Positions 35,449 to 44,567 of a stretch of 64,000 nucleotides of DNA are shown piece after piece. The stretch is from Chitinophagaceae bacterium DXS. Lineage in GTDB: Bacteria; Bacteroidota; Bacteroidia; Chitinophagales; Chitinophagaceae. The stretch covers positions 1,635,344-1,699,343 of the forward strand of contig CP128386.1 in assembly GCA_030345135.1 (NCBI GenBank), written 5' to 3'. The notes under the pieces were generated by a model, which saw nothing but the letters and a program-made list of their open reading frames with translations, was not told the DNA's origin and did no database searches. The position numbers and the translations under genes were made by a program. Numbering within the stretch: the first letter of the stretch is position 1; every line of letters begins with the position of its first letter.

Positions 35449-36627
35449 ATGAATAATGTTAAGACAGATGCCCAAAGAATTGTTGAATCAGTAAACAACG
35501 CTACATTAAAAAATATTGGTGAAAAGATCCTGGCGGGACAGCGAATATCCTACGACGACGGCGTTATGCTGTTTGAAGAAGCTTCGCTACCATTTGTCGG
35601 TACCCTGGCCAACTACGTTCGCGAATTAAAGCATGGCAATAAAACCTATTTTAACCGCAATTTCCACATTGAACCAACCAACGTTTGTGTTTATACCTGC
35701 AAGTTCTGCTCCTATTCACGACTTTACGCCCACCGCGAGGAAGGCTGGGAACTAAGCAGCGAGCAGATGATGGATATTGTAAGAAAATATGATGGCAAAC
35801 CTGTTACAGAAGTACACATTGTTGGTGGTGTTCACCCTAAAATGAATCTTCACTTTTTTGTTGATCTTATCAAACAGATCAAAGCACATAGACCGGATCT
35901 TCATGTAAAAGGCTTTACAGCTGTGGAACTTGATTATATGTTCCGCAAAGCAAAAGTGTCTGTTGAAGAAGGTATGAAGATCCTGAACGACGCAGGATTA
36001 GATTCACTTCCGGGCGGCGGCGCTGAAATTTTTCACGATGAAATAAGGTCTCAGATCTGCAATGATAAAGCTACTGCTGACGAATGGCTGCAGATCCATA
36101 AAGCTGCACATCTTTTAGGAATGCACAGCAATGCCACCATGTTATACGGCCATATTGAAAAATACTGGCACCGTGTTGATCATATGGAAAGACTGAGACA
36201 ATTGCAGGATGAAACGGGTGGATTCAATACGTTCATTCCGTTGAAATTCAGAAACGGTGATAATGAAATGAGCAATGTTCCTGAATCATCTGTTATTGAA
36301 GACATGAAACTATATGCTGTTGCCAGGCTGTATATGGACAACTTCCCGCATCTTAAAGCTTACTGGCCAATGTTGGGCAGACAAAACGCGCAACTAACAT
36401 TAAGTTTCGGTGTAAATGATCTTGATGGCACCATTGATGATACAACAAAAATTTACTCAATGGCGGGAAGCGAAGAGCAAACTCCTGCATTAACTACAAC
36501 TCAGCTTGTATCGTTGATTAAACAGGTGAAACGCGAACCCGTTGAAAGAGATACACTTTACAATGAAGTAAAAAATTATTCAGATATTGATCTGCATGAA
36601 ATGGAAGCGAACCCGCTGTATAATTAA
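35449..36627 (+). CDS. mqnE: aminofutalosine synthase (radical SAM), menaquinone synthesis
   Basis: MqnE joins SAM and chorismate-derived 3-[(1-carboxyvinyl)oxy]benzoate to give aminofutalosine, step 2 of the futalosine route to menaquinone. The 392-residue length is right. The radical-SAM cluster is 'CVYTCKFCSYSR' (Cys80, Cys84, Cys87; C-x3-C-x2-C). 'GGVHPKMNLHFFVDLI' and 'SLPGGGAEIFHDEIR' are family stretches, and 'GRQNAQLTLSFGVNDLDGT' is the C-terminal signature. mqnA lies 24 kb away on the other strand, so the pathway is scattered. A -7 element and a terminator frame the gene. Confidence 0.95.
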   Translation: MNNVKTDAQRIVESVNNATLKNIGEKILAGQRISYDDGVMLFEEASLPFVGTLANYVRELKHGNKTYFNRNFHIEPTNVCVYTCKFCSYSRLYAHREEGWELSSEQMMDIVRKYDGKPVTEVHIVGGVHPKMNLHFFVDLIKQIKAHRPDLHVKGFTAVELDYMFRKAKVSVEEGMKILNDAGLDSLPGGGAEIFHDEIRSQICNDKATADEWLQIHKAAHLLGMHSNATMLYGHIEKYWHRVDHMERLRQLQDETGGFNTFIPLKFRNGDNEMSNVPESSVIEDMKLYAVARLYMDNFPHLKAYWPMLGRQNAQLTLSFGVNDLDGTIDDTTKIYSMAGSEEQTPALTTTQLVSLIKQVKREPVERDTLYNEVKNYSDIDLHEMEANPLYN

Positions 36628-36662
36628 GTTGCAGCATTAATTTTTAATATTTTATCTTCTGC

Positions 36663-36707
36663 TCCGGTATGAAAAATTACTAACTTTTTTAGTATTTTCA
36701 TGCCGGA
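36663..36707 (+). terminator. rho-independent terminator after mqnE
   Basis: TCCGGTATGAAAA (36663-36675) pairs with TTTTCATGCCGGA (36695-36707) with one G-T wobble, followed by a run of seven Ts. It lies 36 nt past the mqnE stop. Confidence 0.92.
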
Positions 36708-36793
36708 TTTTTTTGAGCCCCCGGCTCGCTTGCCGTCCTTGATGAAGAGAAAAGAAAGAATGATTTTCCTGAAGAAGATAAAGTATTAAGATT

Positions 36794-37558
36794 ATGATGA
36801 CGGTAATATATGACGGCAGTTTTGAAGGTTGGCTGACTTCGGTTTTTGAGATTTATGAGTATAAATACAACGAGGTTCATATTATAAAGGAACAGTATTA
36901 TCGAACTTCCCTGATTGATAAATTACACAATGTATACACCTGTGAAGAGAAAGCCCAAAGAGTATGGAAGGGCTTTAAGCAGAAATTTTCCCCACGCTTG
37001 CTACAACATCTCTATCATGCATGGCTTTCTGAACAAAAAGGAATTGAAGATGTGATGTTTTATTACATTAAATCTTCGTTCACAAAAAGAAAAGCGGTTG
37101 GACTCAGTGTTTCAGACGGGCATCTTACAACTATTCAACAACTGGTTAAACAGGTTCACCGAGAAGTGTACCGCGTTAAATCTCATGTTAGATTTCAGCA
37201 AACAGCGGATAATCTTCCGTACACATTCATCGATCCTGCATTCAACGTATTGCCGCTAATAGTGGGTTATTTAAAAGAAAAATATGAAGCTCATAATTGG
37301 TTAGTCTATGATACTTTCCGCAAATATGGAATGTATTATGACCTGCAAACCGTGGAAATGGTACAGCTGGCGTTCGCCGATAACCCGGAAGATCCAGGTA
37401 TAATTATTCAGCAGGAACAAGAGACCGCTTATCAAAAGCTATGGCAAAAATATTTTCAAAGTGCGAATGTCAAAGCAAGGGAGAACATAACACTGCATAT
37501 TCAGCCCATGCAGTCGAAATATTGGAAGTATTTATTGGAGAAGAAAAACTTTATGTAA
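36794..37558 (+). CDS. DUF4130 / TIGR03915-type putative DNA-metabolism protein
   Basis: A 254-residue protein that starts 'MTVIYDGSFEGWLTSVFEIYEYK', the usual front of the DUF4130 family annotated as putative DNA repair. The C-terminal half has 'LPYTFIDPAFNVLPLIVGYLKEKYEAHNWLVYDTFRKYGMYYDL'. The last part, 'YQKLWQKYFQSANVKARENITLHIQPMQSKYWKYL', is characteristic. In most genomes it is paired with a radical SAM protein of the TIGR03916 type; that partner is not adjacent here. Either of two ATG codons (36794 or 36797) could be the start. Confidence 0.85.
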   Translation: MMTVIYDGSFEGWLTSVFEIYEYKYNEVHIIKEQYYRTSLIDKLHNVYTCEEKAQRVWKGFKQKFSPRLLQHLYHAWLSEQKGIEDVMFYYIKSSFTKRKAVGLSVSDGHLTTIQQLVKQVHREVYRVKSHVRFQQTADNLPYTFIDPAFNVLPLIVGYLKEKYEAHNWLVYDTFRKYGMYYDLQTVEMVQLAFADNPEDPGIIIQQEQETAYQKLWQKYFQSANVKARENITLHIQPMQSKYWKYLLEKKNFM

Positions 37559-37579
37559 TTGAAAATTGACTATTGACAA

Positions 37580-37816
37580 CAATGTCGTTTAGTTAAGCAG
37601 GCATCGTCAACTTTGGGAGATGTCTCCTATCGTCGACATGACGATCCGGGCTTATCAGAAAAACTAATCACAACAGCACTGGTAACAAGTACATGATAAT
37701 GTTCAAGTCTTGAATCGCATCGTCACCTAGACGACAGGAGAGGTCTCCCGAATATTGATCTGATCGTGATACTTTATGCGTGTTAAATACTACAAACGCT
37801 TAACTAAACGACATTG
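37580..37816. mobile_element. 237-bp MITE-like element, copy A
   Basis: Perfect 19-bp terminal inverted repeats, CAATGTCGTTTAGTTAAGC (37580-37598) and its reverse complement (37798-37816), bound a non-coding interior. Sub-terminal inverted repeats of GGGAGANNTCTCCTNTCGTC type follow on each side (37615-37640 and 37724-37749). The flanks are TATTGACAA and AATTGACAA, a possible 9-bp target duplication with one mismatch, though both lie in an ATTGACAATT repeat. A related, larger element is at 56182. Confidence 0.82.
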
Positions 37817-37885
37817 AATTGACAATTGAAAATGAGAAATGTTAAGTTGCCCCTTCATTTTCAATTGTCAATTTTCCCTTTTCAA
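37817..37885. repeat. ATTGACAATTGAAAATGA inverted repeat between convergent genes
   Basis: ATTGACAATTGAAAATGA (37818-37835) is mirrored by TCATTTTCAATTGTCAAT (37855-37872), an 18-bp perfect stem. It lies where the DUF4130 gene and ccmF run toward each other, so it may stop transcripts from both. Confidence 0.7.
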
Positions 37886-40369
37886 TTAACTCTTAACCAT
37901 TTGCGGTTTGGTTACTGACTTTTTTGATTTGCCGGTTTTTACACGGTAAACCACGCTGATTACAAATCCTATCACCATTATAATTACACCTATCCACAAC
38001 ACGTTGATGAAAGGAAATTCATACACTTTAAGCGTAACTATATCATTTAAGCTTTTACCTTCTTTAACTCCAATCTCAAGCACGCCCTTCTTTTCATCTT
38101 TCACTTTGTTGAAACGGATGACGAGGTTTTGAGCGAGCACACTGTCTTCCAGGTTTCTGAAAGTATTACCATTGATGACGATACCCGGAGTAACATCATA
38201 GCGAATGCCATTTTTTGCAAAAACAGTCATGTTCAGCATCATGGCCGTTTCACCGGGAAGCACCTGGCGTTTGTTGTTGGGCGGGTTTACGTCAACCTTA
38301 TTCAACACCATGAATCCATTGCTAAAGAAGGTGGTGTCGCCAACCTTCATATCACGTGGCTGAAAGCTCGTAGTATCATTTAAGCTTGCATCCAGGAAAG
38401 AGCTCACATATACAAAGATGTCTTTGTTCAAATAGTGTTTCTTGTCGGGATTAGCTGACTGCGACCCCTCTTCCCTGTTGCTTTTCAATACATCCGGGAA
38501 CAGTGAGAATGTTTTACCGGTTGCTTTTTCCTCAAAATCAAGCTGGAAGTATCTTTTCTTGCCATTTTCCTCCACTGTATCCCGCGAATAGGTAACGTGA
38601 TATTTTCCCATATCAGTTTTTAAACCCTTGAAAAGCGTGAGGTTTTCTGCAGGATCTTCGGTCTTTGTTTTCTCAAATAACGCAATACCCGTCGTGTTCT
38701 TGCTCAGTACATCTTTCTTGGCGGAAGACAGCAACACACCCAGCAGCACTAATCCAAAGCCAACGTGCGCAATGGATGCACCAGCACTTTTAATCTTTCC
38801 TTTCAGCGCGATCCAGATATATGAAGCATTCGCAACTATTGCATATACAGCCGCAAAGATGGCCATATGAATTGCGGCGAGGTAACCAATGCCGTGTTCA
38901 TCGTAATGAATGCTTCCAAAGATTGAAATGATCAGGCTTATTACCAGTGATATCAGCGTCGGGATAAAGATCTTCTTGCCAAAAACACCTTTCGGTGTGT
39001 CTTTGTATTTTAAATACTGAGTAACTGCTGTAAAAATGCCGATAAGAATTGCTACATAGATCTGTACCTGGTTATATGACAGTTTGATATCTTCCGGTGG
39101 AGCGATACTCGTTCCAAATACTTTATTGAATACGGGTACGGAAGTTTTAGCGATAATAACAACAGCTGACAACAGTAATACCAATGCACCGATAAACATC
39201 CAGAACTCCCTGCTATAACTGCTTTCCTCTTTCCGGATTGTCGGGATGGATTTATAATTTTTGAAGTACAAATAGAAAGAAGGAATCGTAAACACTATAA
39301 TAAAGCTCAGCAACTGCCAGGTCATATCCGCCCCTGTAAACGCATGTACGGAAGTATCACCCAAAATTCCACTTCTTGTAAGGAAGGTTGAGTAAATAAT
39401 CAGGATGAAACCAAGAATATAGAACAGATAAGTAGCTCTTAGTGAGTGGCCCGTGCTTTTGTAAACAATATTGGTATGCAGCCCTGCAACAATTACCAGC
39501 CAGGGAACTAATGAAGCATTTTCTACGGGATCCCATGCCCAGTAACCGCCAAAGTTCAGCGCTTCGTACGCCCACGCGGCGCCCATCATAATACCTGTAC
39601 CTAAAATGGCACCTGAAAAAGCGGCCCAGGGAATTGCAGGTTTAACCCATCCTTCTGATTTATTTACCAATCCTGAATAAGCAAAGGCAAAAGGCACAAT
39701 GGTTGATGCGAAGCCGAGGAATAATACCGGAGGATGTATCACCATCCAGTAGTTCTGCAACAGCGTATTCAAACCGCTACCGTCTCTTATCAGAGAAAGG
39801 TAGTCTTTACGCAGCCCGCCTGTCAGCACATCTTTAAATACCGGAGCGTTATCAAAGAACCCTTCATTACGCATCAATGTAAAAGGGTTAATGCCGATTT
39901 TTATATTGAAGACATAAATGCCCAGTAACATGGTGGCAATGCAGAATTGCGCAAGACTGATCACAGTCATTACACCGGCCTCATGTTGTTTGCTCGTTTT
40001 AATAAGTATAAGACCAAGCACACAATGCCAGAAACTCCAAAGCATAAAGCTTCCTTCCTGCCCTTCCCAGATACAGCTAAGAAGGTATTTTGCTTCCATT
40101 GACCGGTCGCTATGCTGGTAGGCGTATTTGTATTCGAAATAATGCTGAGAGATAATGAACGCAACCAAACCAATGATCGCCACCACGCTGATACATTCCA
40201 GGATAAAAGCCGTGCGGGCCATGCGGATCCAGCTTTGTTTTTCTTCCGGAATGGAAACCTTATTTGCTTTAAAGTAAGCTATGGTAGCCACAAGGGAAGC
40301 CACGAGAGACAGGATAACGAAAAAATGCCCCGCTTGTCCTGGAAATAAATGTTCGCCTGTATAGTTCAT
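37886..40369 (-). CDS. ccmF: cytochrome c maturation haem lyase CcmF
   Basis: CcmF attaches haem to apocytochrome c, receiving it from CcmE. The 827-residue protein has about fourteen transmembrane segments. The tryptophan-rich haem-handling loop is 'FGGYWAWDPVENASLVPWL' (273-291), and flanking histidines are in 'NYWMVIHPPVLFLG' (His212) and 'IVAGLHTNIVYKS'. A periplasmic domain spans about 560-770, and a last membrane segment (INVLWIGVIIMVIGFVISVVY) precedes the basic tail. ccmE lies 76 nt upstream on the same strand. The other ccm genes (A-D) are not in the window. Confidence 0.94.
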   Translation of the reverse strand: MNYTGEHLFPGQAGHFFVILSLVASLVATIAYFKANKVSIPEEKQSWIRMARTAFILECISVVAIIGLVAFIISQHYFEYKYAYQHSDRSMEAKYLLSCIWEGQEGSFMLWSFWHCVLGLILIKTSKQHEAGVMTVISLAQFCIATMLLGIYVFNIKIGINPFTLMRNEGFFDNAPVFKDVLTGGLRKDYLSLIRDGSGLNTLLQNYWMVIHPPVLFLGFASTIVPFAFAYSGLVNKSEGWVKPAIPWAAFSGAILGTGIMMGAAWAYEALNFGGYWAWDPVENASLVPWLVIVAGLHTNIVYKSTGHSLRATYLFYILGFILIIYSTFLTRSGILGDTSVHAFTGADMTWQLLSFIIVFTIPSFYLYFKNYKSIPTIRKEESSYSREFWMFIGALVLLLSAVVIIAKTSVPVFNKVFGTSIAPPEDIKLSYNQVQIYVAILIGIFTAVTQYLKYKDTPKGVFGKKIFIPTLISLVISLIISIFGSIHYDEHGIGYLAAIHMAIFAAVYAIVANASYIWIALKGKIKSAGASIAHVGFGLVLLGVLLSSAKKDVLSKNTTGIALFEKTKTEDPAENLTLFKGLKTDMGKYHVTYSRDTVEENGKKRYFQLDFEEKATGKTFSLFPDVLKSNREEGSQSANPDKKHYLNKDIFVYVSSFLDASLNDTTSFQPRDMKVGDTTFFSNGFMVLNKVDVNPPNNKRQVLPGETAMMLNMTVFAKNGIRYDVTPGIVINGNTFRNLEDSVLAQNLVIRFNKVKDEKKGVLEIGVKEGKSLNDIVTLKVYEFPFINVLWIGVIIMVIGFVISVVYRVKTGKSKKSVTKPQMVKS

Positions 40370-40445
40370 TATCTGAAGTTACGCTGCAGTGGTTAGCAAC
40401 ATGAAAGTATTAGATTAGAATTTCCTCCGGTATTACAACCAGCCA

Positions 40446-40862
40446 TTAATCATTCTTTGTAGCCGCATCCAGATCGTGTTTGATTGCATCCGGGTTGTCC
40501 TTGTATTTGGAAGGACACTTTAACAGGATATCCTTACACTCAAACTTACCATCTTTCACTTTTCCACCCAGTACCAGTCTTTCACTTTTCTCCATATCGG
40601 TGGGTTTTGTGTTATGGTAAACAACCTCCATTGTATTTCCCAATGTATCAATGGCAGTGAATGCCAGGTAGTTAGGATCTTTTACAGGGTCGTAAACAAA
40701 AGGTTTGCTTTTATCGATCTTTGCTGCAAGACGAACGAATTTTCCCTCCTTCTTCTGAGCGGAAGCGAATGAATCATAGGTACTTACATCGCCAATGTAA
40801 CTAATCAGAACAGCAATGGCGATGGCGATAAACACAAGTGCAATAATGTGAGTCTTCTTCAT
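40446..40862 (-). CDS. ccmE: haem chaperone CcmE, C-x3-Y variant
   Basis: CcmE holds haem for CcmF in the periplasm. A single N-terminal anchor (IIALVFIAIAIAVLISYIG, residues 6-24) precedes the OB-fold domain 'VRLAAKIDKSKPF...ERLVLGGKVKDGKFECKDILLKCPSKY'. In the standard protein, haem is fixed on a histidine in H-x3-Y; here that position is cysteine, reading 'KCPSKYKD' (Cys116, Tyr120). This is the C-x3-Y variant known in some anaerobes and other bacteria. Length 138 aa is normal. It is followed by ccmF after 76 nt. Confidence 0.92.
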   Translation of the reverse strand: MKKTHIIALVFIAIAIAVLISYIGDVSTYDSFASAQKKEGKFVRLAAKIDKSKPFVYDPVKDPNYLAFTAIDTLGNTMEVVYHNTKPTDMEKSERLVLGGKVKDGKFECKDILLKCPSKYKDNPDAIKHDLDAATKND

Positions 40863-41385
40863 GCAACAAGAATTTCAGGCGCAAAATTAGGTCAAAAAGA
40901 GAATGTTAAGATGGTTAAGCAGGTGGTTATTTGTTAAAAGACGTTAATTTATCAGGTGTTAGGTTTCAGGTTTCAGATATCAGGTTTGAGCTATCAGCTA
41001 TTAGCTATCAGCATTTAAATCTAAACAGTGAGGAGTAAGTTGTAAAAATTGACCTTTACCAGTTGATAATTAATAAGTTGCGTTCATTTTATATCCATTC
41101 TCACCTGAATATTACCGGTTTACAGCCCTGATCCAAATTAGCCTATTCTGATTTGATACGAAGCCGGCAAATCTCGTCAAGTCTCAAGCTTCATTCCTGA
41201 AACCTGGTACCCGACTACCGATGTCTCATGCTCAAACCTCACACATTCTTCCTTCTTCCTTATTCCTGAAACCCAAAACCTCACTCCTGATACCTGAAAC
41301 CTCATACCTTATACCCCACCCCTCATACTAACAAACATTTTAGTTTTTTCCTCGTACCTTGCAGCCCGTTTTCAAAAGAACTGAC
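40863..41385. repeat. CCTGAAACCTCATACC / AGGTTTCAGG repeat spacer
   Basis: Left part (40957-41010): 'aggtgttaggtttcaggtttcagatatcaggtttgagctatcagc' units. Right part (41193-41330): the reverse-complement type, 'cctgaaacctggtaccc', 'ctcaaacctcac', 'cctgatacctgaaacctc'. The family recurs at 44383-44420 and 46560-46660. The -7-like 'taccttgc' (41354-41361) precedes the next gene. No gene is seen. Confidence 0.65.
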
Positions 41386-42429
41386 ATGGCAGACTTATCG
41401 AAATTCGACCCTAACGCCGCGGGCAACCCGCGTAACAACATCTTCGGGCTTCCATTTTCGGAAGACGACTCTAAAGTGGTCCTTTTACCGGTACCCTGGG
41501 AAGTTACAGTTAGCTATGGAGCCGGAACCGCCCGTTGTGCCGAACATATCTTCAAAGCATCACGACAGGTGGAAATTTTCGACGCGGAGACGCCGGAGCT
41601 TTGGAAATCCGGTTTTTACATGCGCGAAATAGATAAAAAGGTTCTTCTCAAAAGCGATTATCTTAGAAAAGAAGCTGAATTATACATTGATTACATTTCC
41701 GAAGGTGAAGAAGTTGCCCGCAACAAATTCATGTGCAAGAGCGTAAAGGAAATAAACGAGGGATCCAGCCTGTTGAATAAATGGGTGTACGAGCAAACGC
41801 TGGACCTGATCAACGACGGTAAACTTGTGGGCATTATCGGTGGCGATCACAGCACCCCGTTTGGTTATATTAAAGCATTATCAGAAAAACACGGAGCATT
41901 TGGCATTTTGCAAATAGATGCGCATTGCGATTTAAGAAAAGCATACGAAGGCTTTCATTACTCACACGCATCCATCATGTACAATGTACTTTCACAGATC
42001 CCGGAAGTATCAAAACTGGTGCAGGTTGGCGTGAGAGATTATAGCGATGAAGAATGGCAATATATCTGCAACAGCAATTTCCGGATCATTACCTATTTTG
42101 ATCAGACGATCAAGGAAAGACAGTACGAGGGAGATACATGGAAACATATCGCAGATGAAATTGTAGATCATCTTCCTGAAAAAGTTTATATCAGTTTTGA
42201 CATCGACGGACTTGATCCCAAACTCTGCCCCAATACCGGCACCCCCGTTTTTGGAGGTTTTGAGGCCGAACAGGTACTGTACTTATTCAAAAAAATAACA
42301 GCCAGCGGACGTAAGATCATTGGTTTTGACCTGGTGGAAGTTGGTGTTGGAGAAGGTAATGAAGACGCCAATGTGGCGGCCCGCATTTTATGGAAAATGT
42401 GTAACCTGCTGGCAAAAAGCAATAGCTAA
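41386..42429 (+). CDS. arginase/agmatinase-family ureohydrolase
   Basis: A 347-residue binuclear-manganese hydrolase. The start ATG 41386 (MADLSKFDPNAAGNPRNNIF) was preferred over a TTG nine codons upstream. All metal motifs are present: 'GIIGGDHSTPFG', 'ILQIDAHCDLRKAYEGFHYSHASIM' (D-A-H-x-D) and 'YISFDIDGLDPKLCPNTGTP'. This combination fits agmatinase, arginase or formimidoylglutamase; the exact substrate is not fixed by sequence. No polyamine or histidine-degradation gene is adjacent. Its stop overlaps the next start as TAATG. Confidence 0.88.
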   Translation: MADLSKFDPNAAGNPRNNIFGLPFSEDDSKVVLLPVPWEVTVSYGAGTARCAEHIFKASRQVEIFDAETPELWKSGFYMREIDKKVLLKSDYLRKEAELYIDYISEGEEVARNKFMCKSVKEINEGSSLLNKWVYEQTLDLINDGKLVGIIGGDHSTPFGYIKALSEKHGAFGILQIDAHCDLRKAYEGFHYSHASIMYNVLSQIPEVSKLVQVGVRDYSDEEWQYICNSNFRIITYFDQTIKERQYEGDTWKHIADEIVDHLPEKVYISFDIDGLDPKLCPNTGTPVFGGFEAEQVLYLFKKITASGRKIIGFDLVEVGVGEGNEDANVAARILWKMCNLLAKSNS

Positions 42430-42989
42430 TGAAGAAAGAGTTTGATTATGTTATCACGCTCCGCCGGCCGGATGCGGTGCTTTTTAATTTCATCAGTCAA
42501 CTGATGCTGTTTCTTTCTCTGCTCGCGTTTGTGTACACCGCTATTTATGCACCGAAACCCTTCGGTTATTACTTCGCAATAATCAGTATTCTGCTTATTG
42601 CTACCTGGATGTATGCGCGCTTTTTCAGCAAAAGTGAATATGTGTCCTATAAAATTCCCCTTGTTATTGCCGCGTTGGGTTGGTTGTATGAGGCAGGCGT
42701 TTATAAATTGGTCGCTGTGTTGCTTGGAGTTGCTTTTTTGCTTGAGAAACAGGTAAAATTTGCGGAAGAGATTGGTTTTGATAGTGAAGGCCTGACATTC
42801 AACAGTTTTCCTTCCAAATCATATAAATGGAATGATCTGGCCAATGTTGTTTTGAAGGATGGGATTATTACCTTGGACTTCAGGAACAACAAAATAATCC
42901 AGAAAGAACTCGATTCGGATGTTTCCGGCGATTTAGAAAAAGAATTTAACGAATTTTGCAGTCGGAAACTGAAAGAGCAGCACGCCTGA
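42429..42989 (+). CDS. two- to three-pass membrane protein, uncharacterised
   Basis: A 186-residue protein. The hydrophobic part (about 17-105) carries three segments: FISQLMLFLSLLAFVYTAIY, FAIISILLIATWMYARFF, and IPLVIAALGWLYEAGVYKLVAVLLGVAFLL. The C-terminal 75 residues are soluble and strand-rich ('FDSEGLTFNSFPSKSYKWNDLANVVLKDGIITLDFRNNK'), reminiscent of a PH-like fold. The start overlaps the preceding stop (TAATG), so translation is coupled to the ureohydrolase gene. I do not recognise a family. Confidence 0.7.
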   Translation: MKKEFDYVITLRRPDAVLFNFISQLMLFLSLLAFVYTAIYAPKPFGYYFAIISILLIATWMYARFFSKSEYVSYKIPLVIAALGWLYEAGVYKLVAVLLGVAFLLEKQVKFAEEIGFDSEGLTFNSFPSKSYKWNDLANVVLKDGIITLDFRNNKIIQKELDSDVSGDLEKEFNEFCSRKLKEQHA

Positions 42990-43059
42990 TCATCTTCCCG
43001 CAATTCACAAAATCCTGATGCCGGTTAACGGTATCAATACTATTATCAAATAAAGCAAC

Positions 43060-44382
43060 ATGTCAATATCGCAATCTCCATACATACTGTATTCCGATGG
43101 CAAAGGCAATATCTTCGAAGATACTTCCCTGCACGTTGTAGGACGCGCGGGCTGGGATGCCTATCCCGTTCCGGTGGAAGACTGGATTGAGTTGCCTGAT
43201 GGTGGTAATCTTTACGAATTGCCTGGTCGTCGAGGCATTGGTATTGACGTTCATACAGGAGAAATGCGTTTGTGCGACAAAGGCTGGGCCGTTGCTGCAT
43301 TTATACCGCCTGCACATACCGGCTTGTATATTGCAGCATACGAAAGCATGCCCGATGCGCCAACTTTGCCATTGTTTTGCTACACTGCTGCCGGCTGGCT
43401 GAATGATAAATTTTATGTTCCCGCTGTACGTATAGAACGCGATATAAGACAGGAATGCGCGGGATACGACGATGAAAAAATACAACAGGGCACCAAACAC
43501 TTGCTGGAAGCTTACCCGCATAACAGGCTGGTGAAACATTTGATGGATAATTGCTGTATGACCTACAATTGCCCTGCAGCAAGAAACTTTTCGCTGGGCA
43601 GATGGGAATGTCCTGTTCCTTCTTCACCTGCGTGTAATGCCAATTGTATCGGCTGTATTTCTTTTCAACCGGAAGAAGAAACAATTGTATCAACACAAGA
43701 CAGGCTTACTTTTAAACCCTTACCCGAAGAGATCGTAGAATTCACCGTACCACACTTAATGAATGCACCCTACCCGATCGTAAGCTTTGGTCAGGGTTGC
43801 GAGGGAGAGCCATTGTTAATGTGGGAGACGATACGTGAATCTATTATTGAAATCCGTAAACATACAGATAAGGGCAGCATTAACATAAATACAAACGGAT
43901 CTAAGCCCAATGCCGTAAGAGCCTTGTGTGAAGCGGGCTTGAACAGTATTCGTGTAAGTACCAACTCTGCACGCAAACATATTTATACGCCTTATTACCG
44001 CCCCAACAACTACCAGTTTGAAGATATAATTGAAAGCCTGAAAGTAGTACGTGAATATGGTGGATGGGCGAGTATTAACTACTTCGTATTTCCCGGAATG
44101 ACAGATACCGAAGAAGAATATGAAGCATTGCGCAAACTGATCATTGACACGGACCTGACCATGATACAATGGCGCAATTTCAACATTGACCCTGACTGGT
44201 ATCTCGGGCAAATTGGTGTTACAGAAACGGGAGAACTGATGGGTATTAAGCAATTGATGGACCTGATTCATGAGGAGTTTCCCAAAGTAAAATTCGGATA
44301 TTATAATCCTCCAATTGAAAGAATTAAGGGCGACTACGATATGGATTTTGCACATTACAAGCATGCGGCGGGTGTGAGGTAG
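43060..44382 (+). CDS. radical SAM protein with unusual long N-terminal domain
   Basis: A 440-residue enzyme. The iron-sulfur cluster motif is 'CNANCIGC' (Cys192, Cys196, Cys199; C-x3-C-x2-C), followed by 'PYPIVSFGQGCEGEPLLMWE' and 'SININTNGSKPNAVRALCEAG', typical of the radical-SAM barrel. The first 185 residues form a separate domain ('GWDAYPVPVEDWIELPDGG', 'CDKGWAVAAFIPP'), and four more cysteines (Cys165, 166, 171, 184) precede the cluster. No SPASM motif follows. The reaction is unknown. It is a single gene and none of its neighbours gives a hint. Confidence 0.83.
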   Translation: MSISQSPYILYSDGKGNIFEDTSLHVVGRAGWDAYPVPVEDWIELPDGGNLYELPGRRGIGIDVHTGEMRLCDKGWAVAAFIPPAHTGLYIAAYESMPDAPTLPLFCYTAAGWLNDKFYVPAVRIERDIRQECAGYDDEKIQQGTKHLLEAYPHNRLVKHLMDNCCMTYNCPAARNFSLGRWECPVPSSPACNANCIGCISFQPEEETIVSTQDRLTFKPLPEEIVEFTVPHLMNAPYPIVSFGQGCEGEPLLMWETIRESIIEIRKHTDKGSININTNGSKPNAVRALCEAGLNSIRVSTNSARKHIYTPYYRPNNYQFEDIIESLKVVREYGGWASINYFVFPGMTDTEEEYEALRKLIIDTDLTMIQWRNFNIDPDWYLGQIGVTETGELMGIKQLMDLIHEEFPKVKFGYYNPPIERIKGDYDMDFAHYKHAAGVR

Positions 44383-44550
44383 AGGTGTGAGGTAAAGGTG
44401 TGAGGTTTGAGGTTTGAAGCCTCCTTTATTACTTGCTGCCTCTTGAATAAAAGCTGTTTAAAATAATCCTTTCGCTGTCGCATCTAAGTACTTCGTACTT
44501 TGTAAATCGTACTTAACAGGTACTTCGTAAATCGTACTTAAAAACACTCA
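44383..44550. repeat. GTGAGGTTTGAGG and GTACTTCGTAAATCGTACTT repeats
   Basis: 'aggtgtgaggtaaaggtgtgaggtttgaggtttg' (44383-44417) continues directly from the preceding stop. 'agtacttcgtactttgtaaatcgtacttaac' and 'ggtacttcgtaaatcgtactt' (44487-44540) follow; they belong to the family at 1-150. Confidence 0.7.
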
Positions 44551-44567
44551 ACTGACTGTAACAACTA

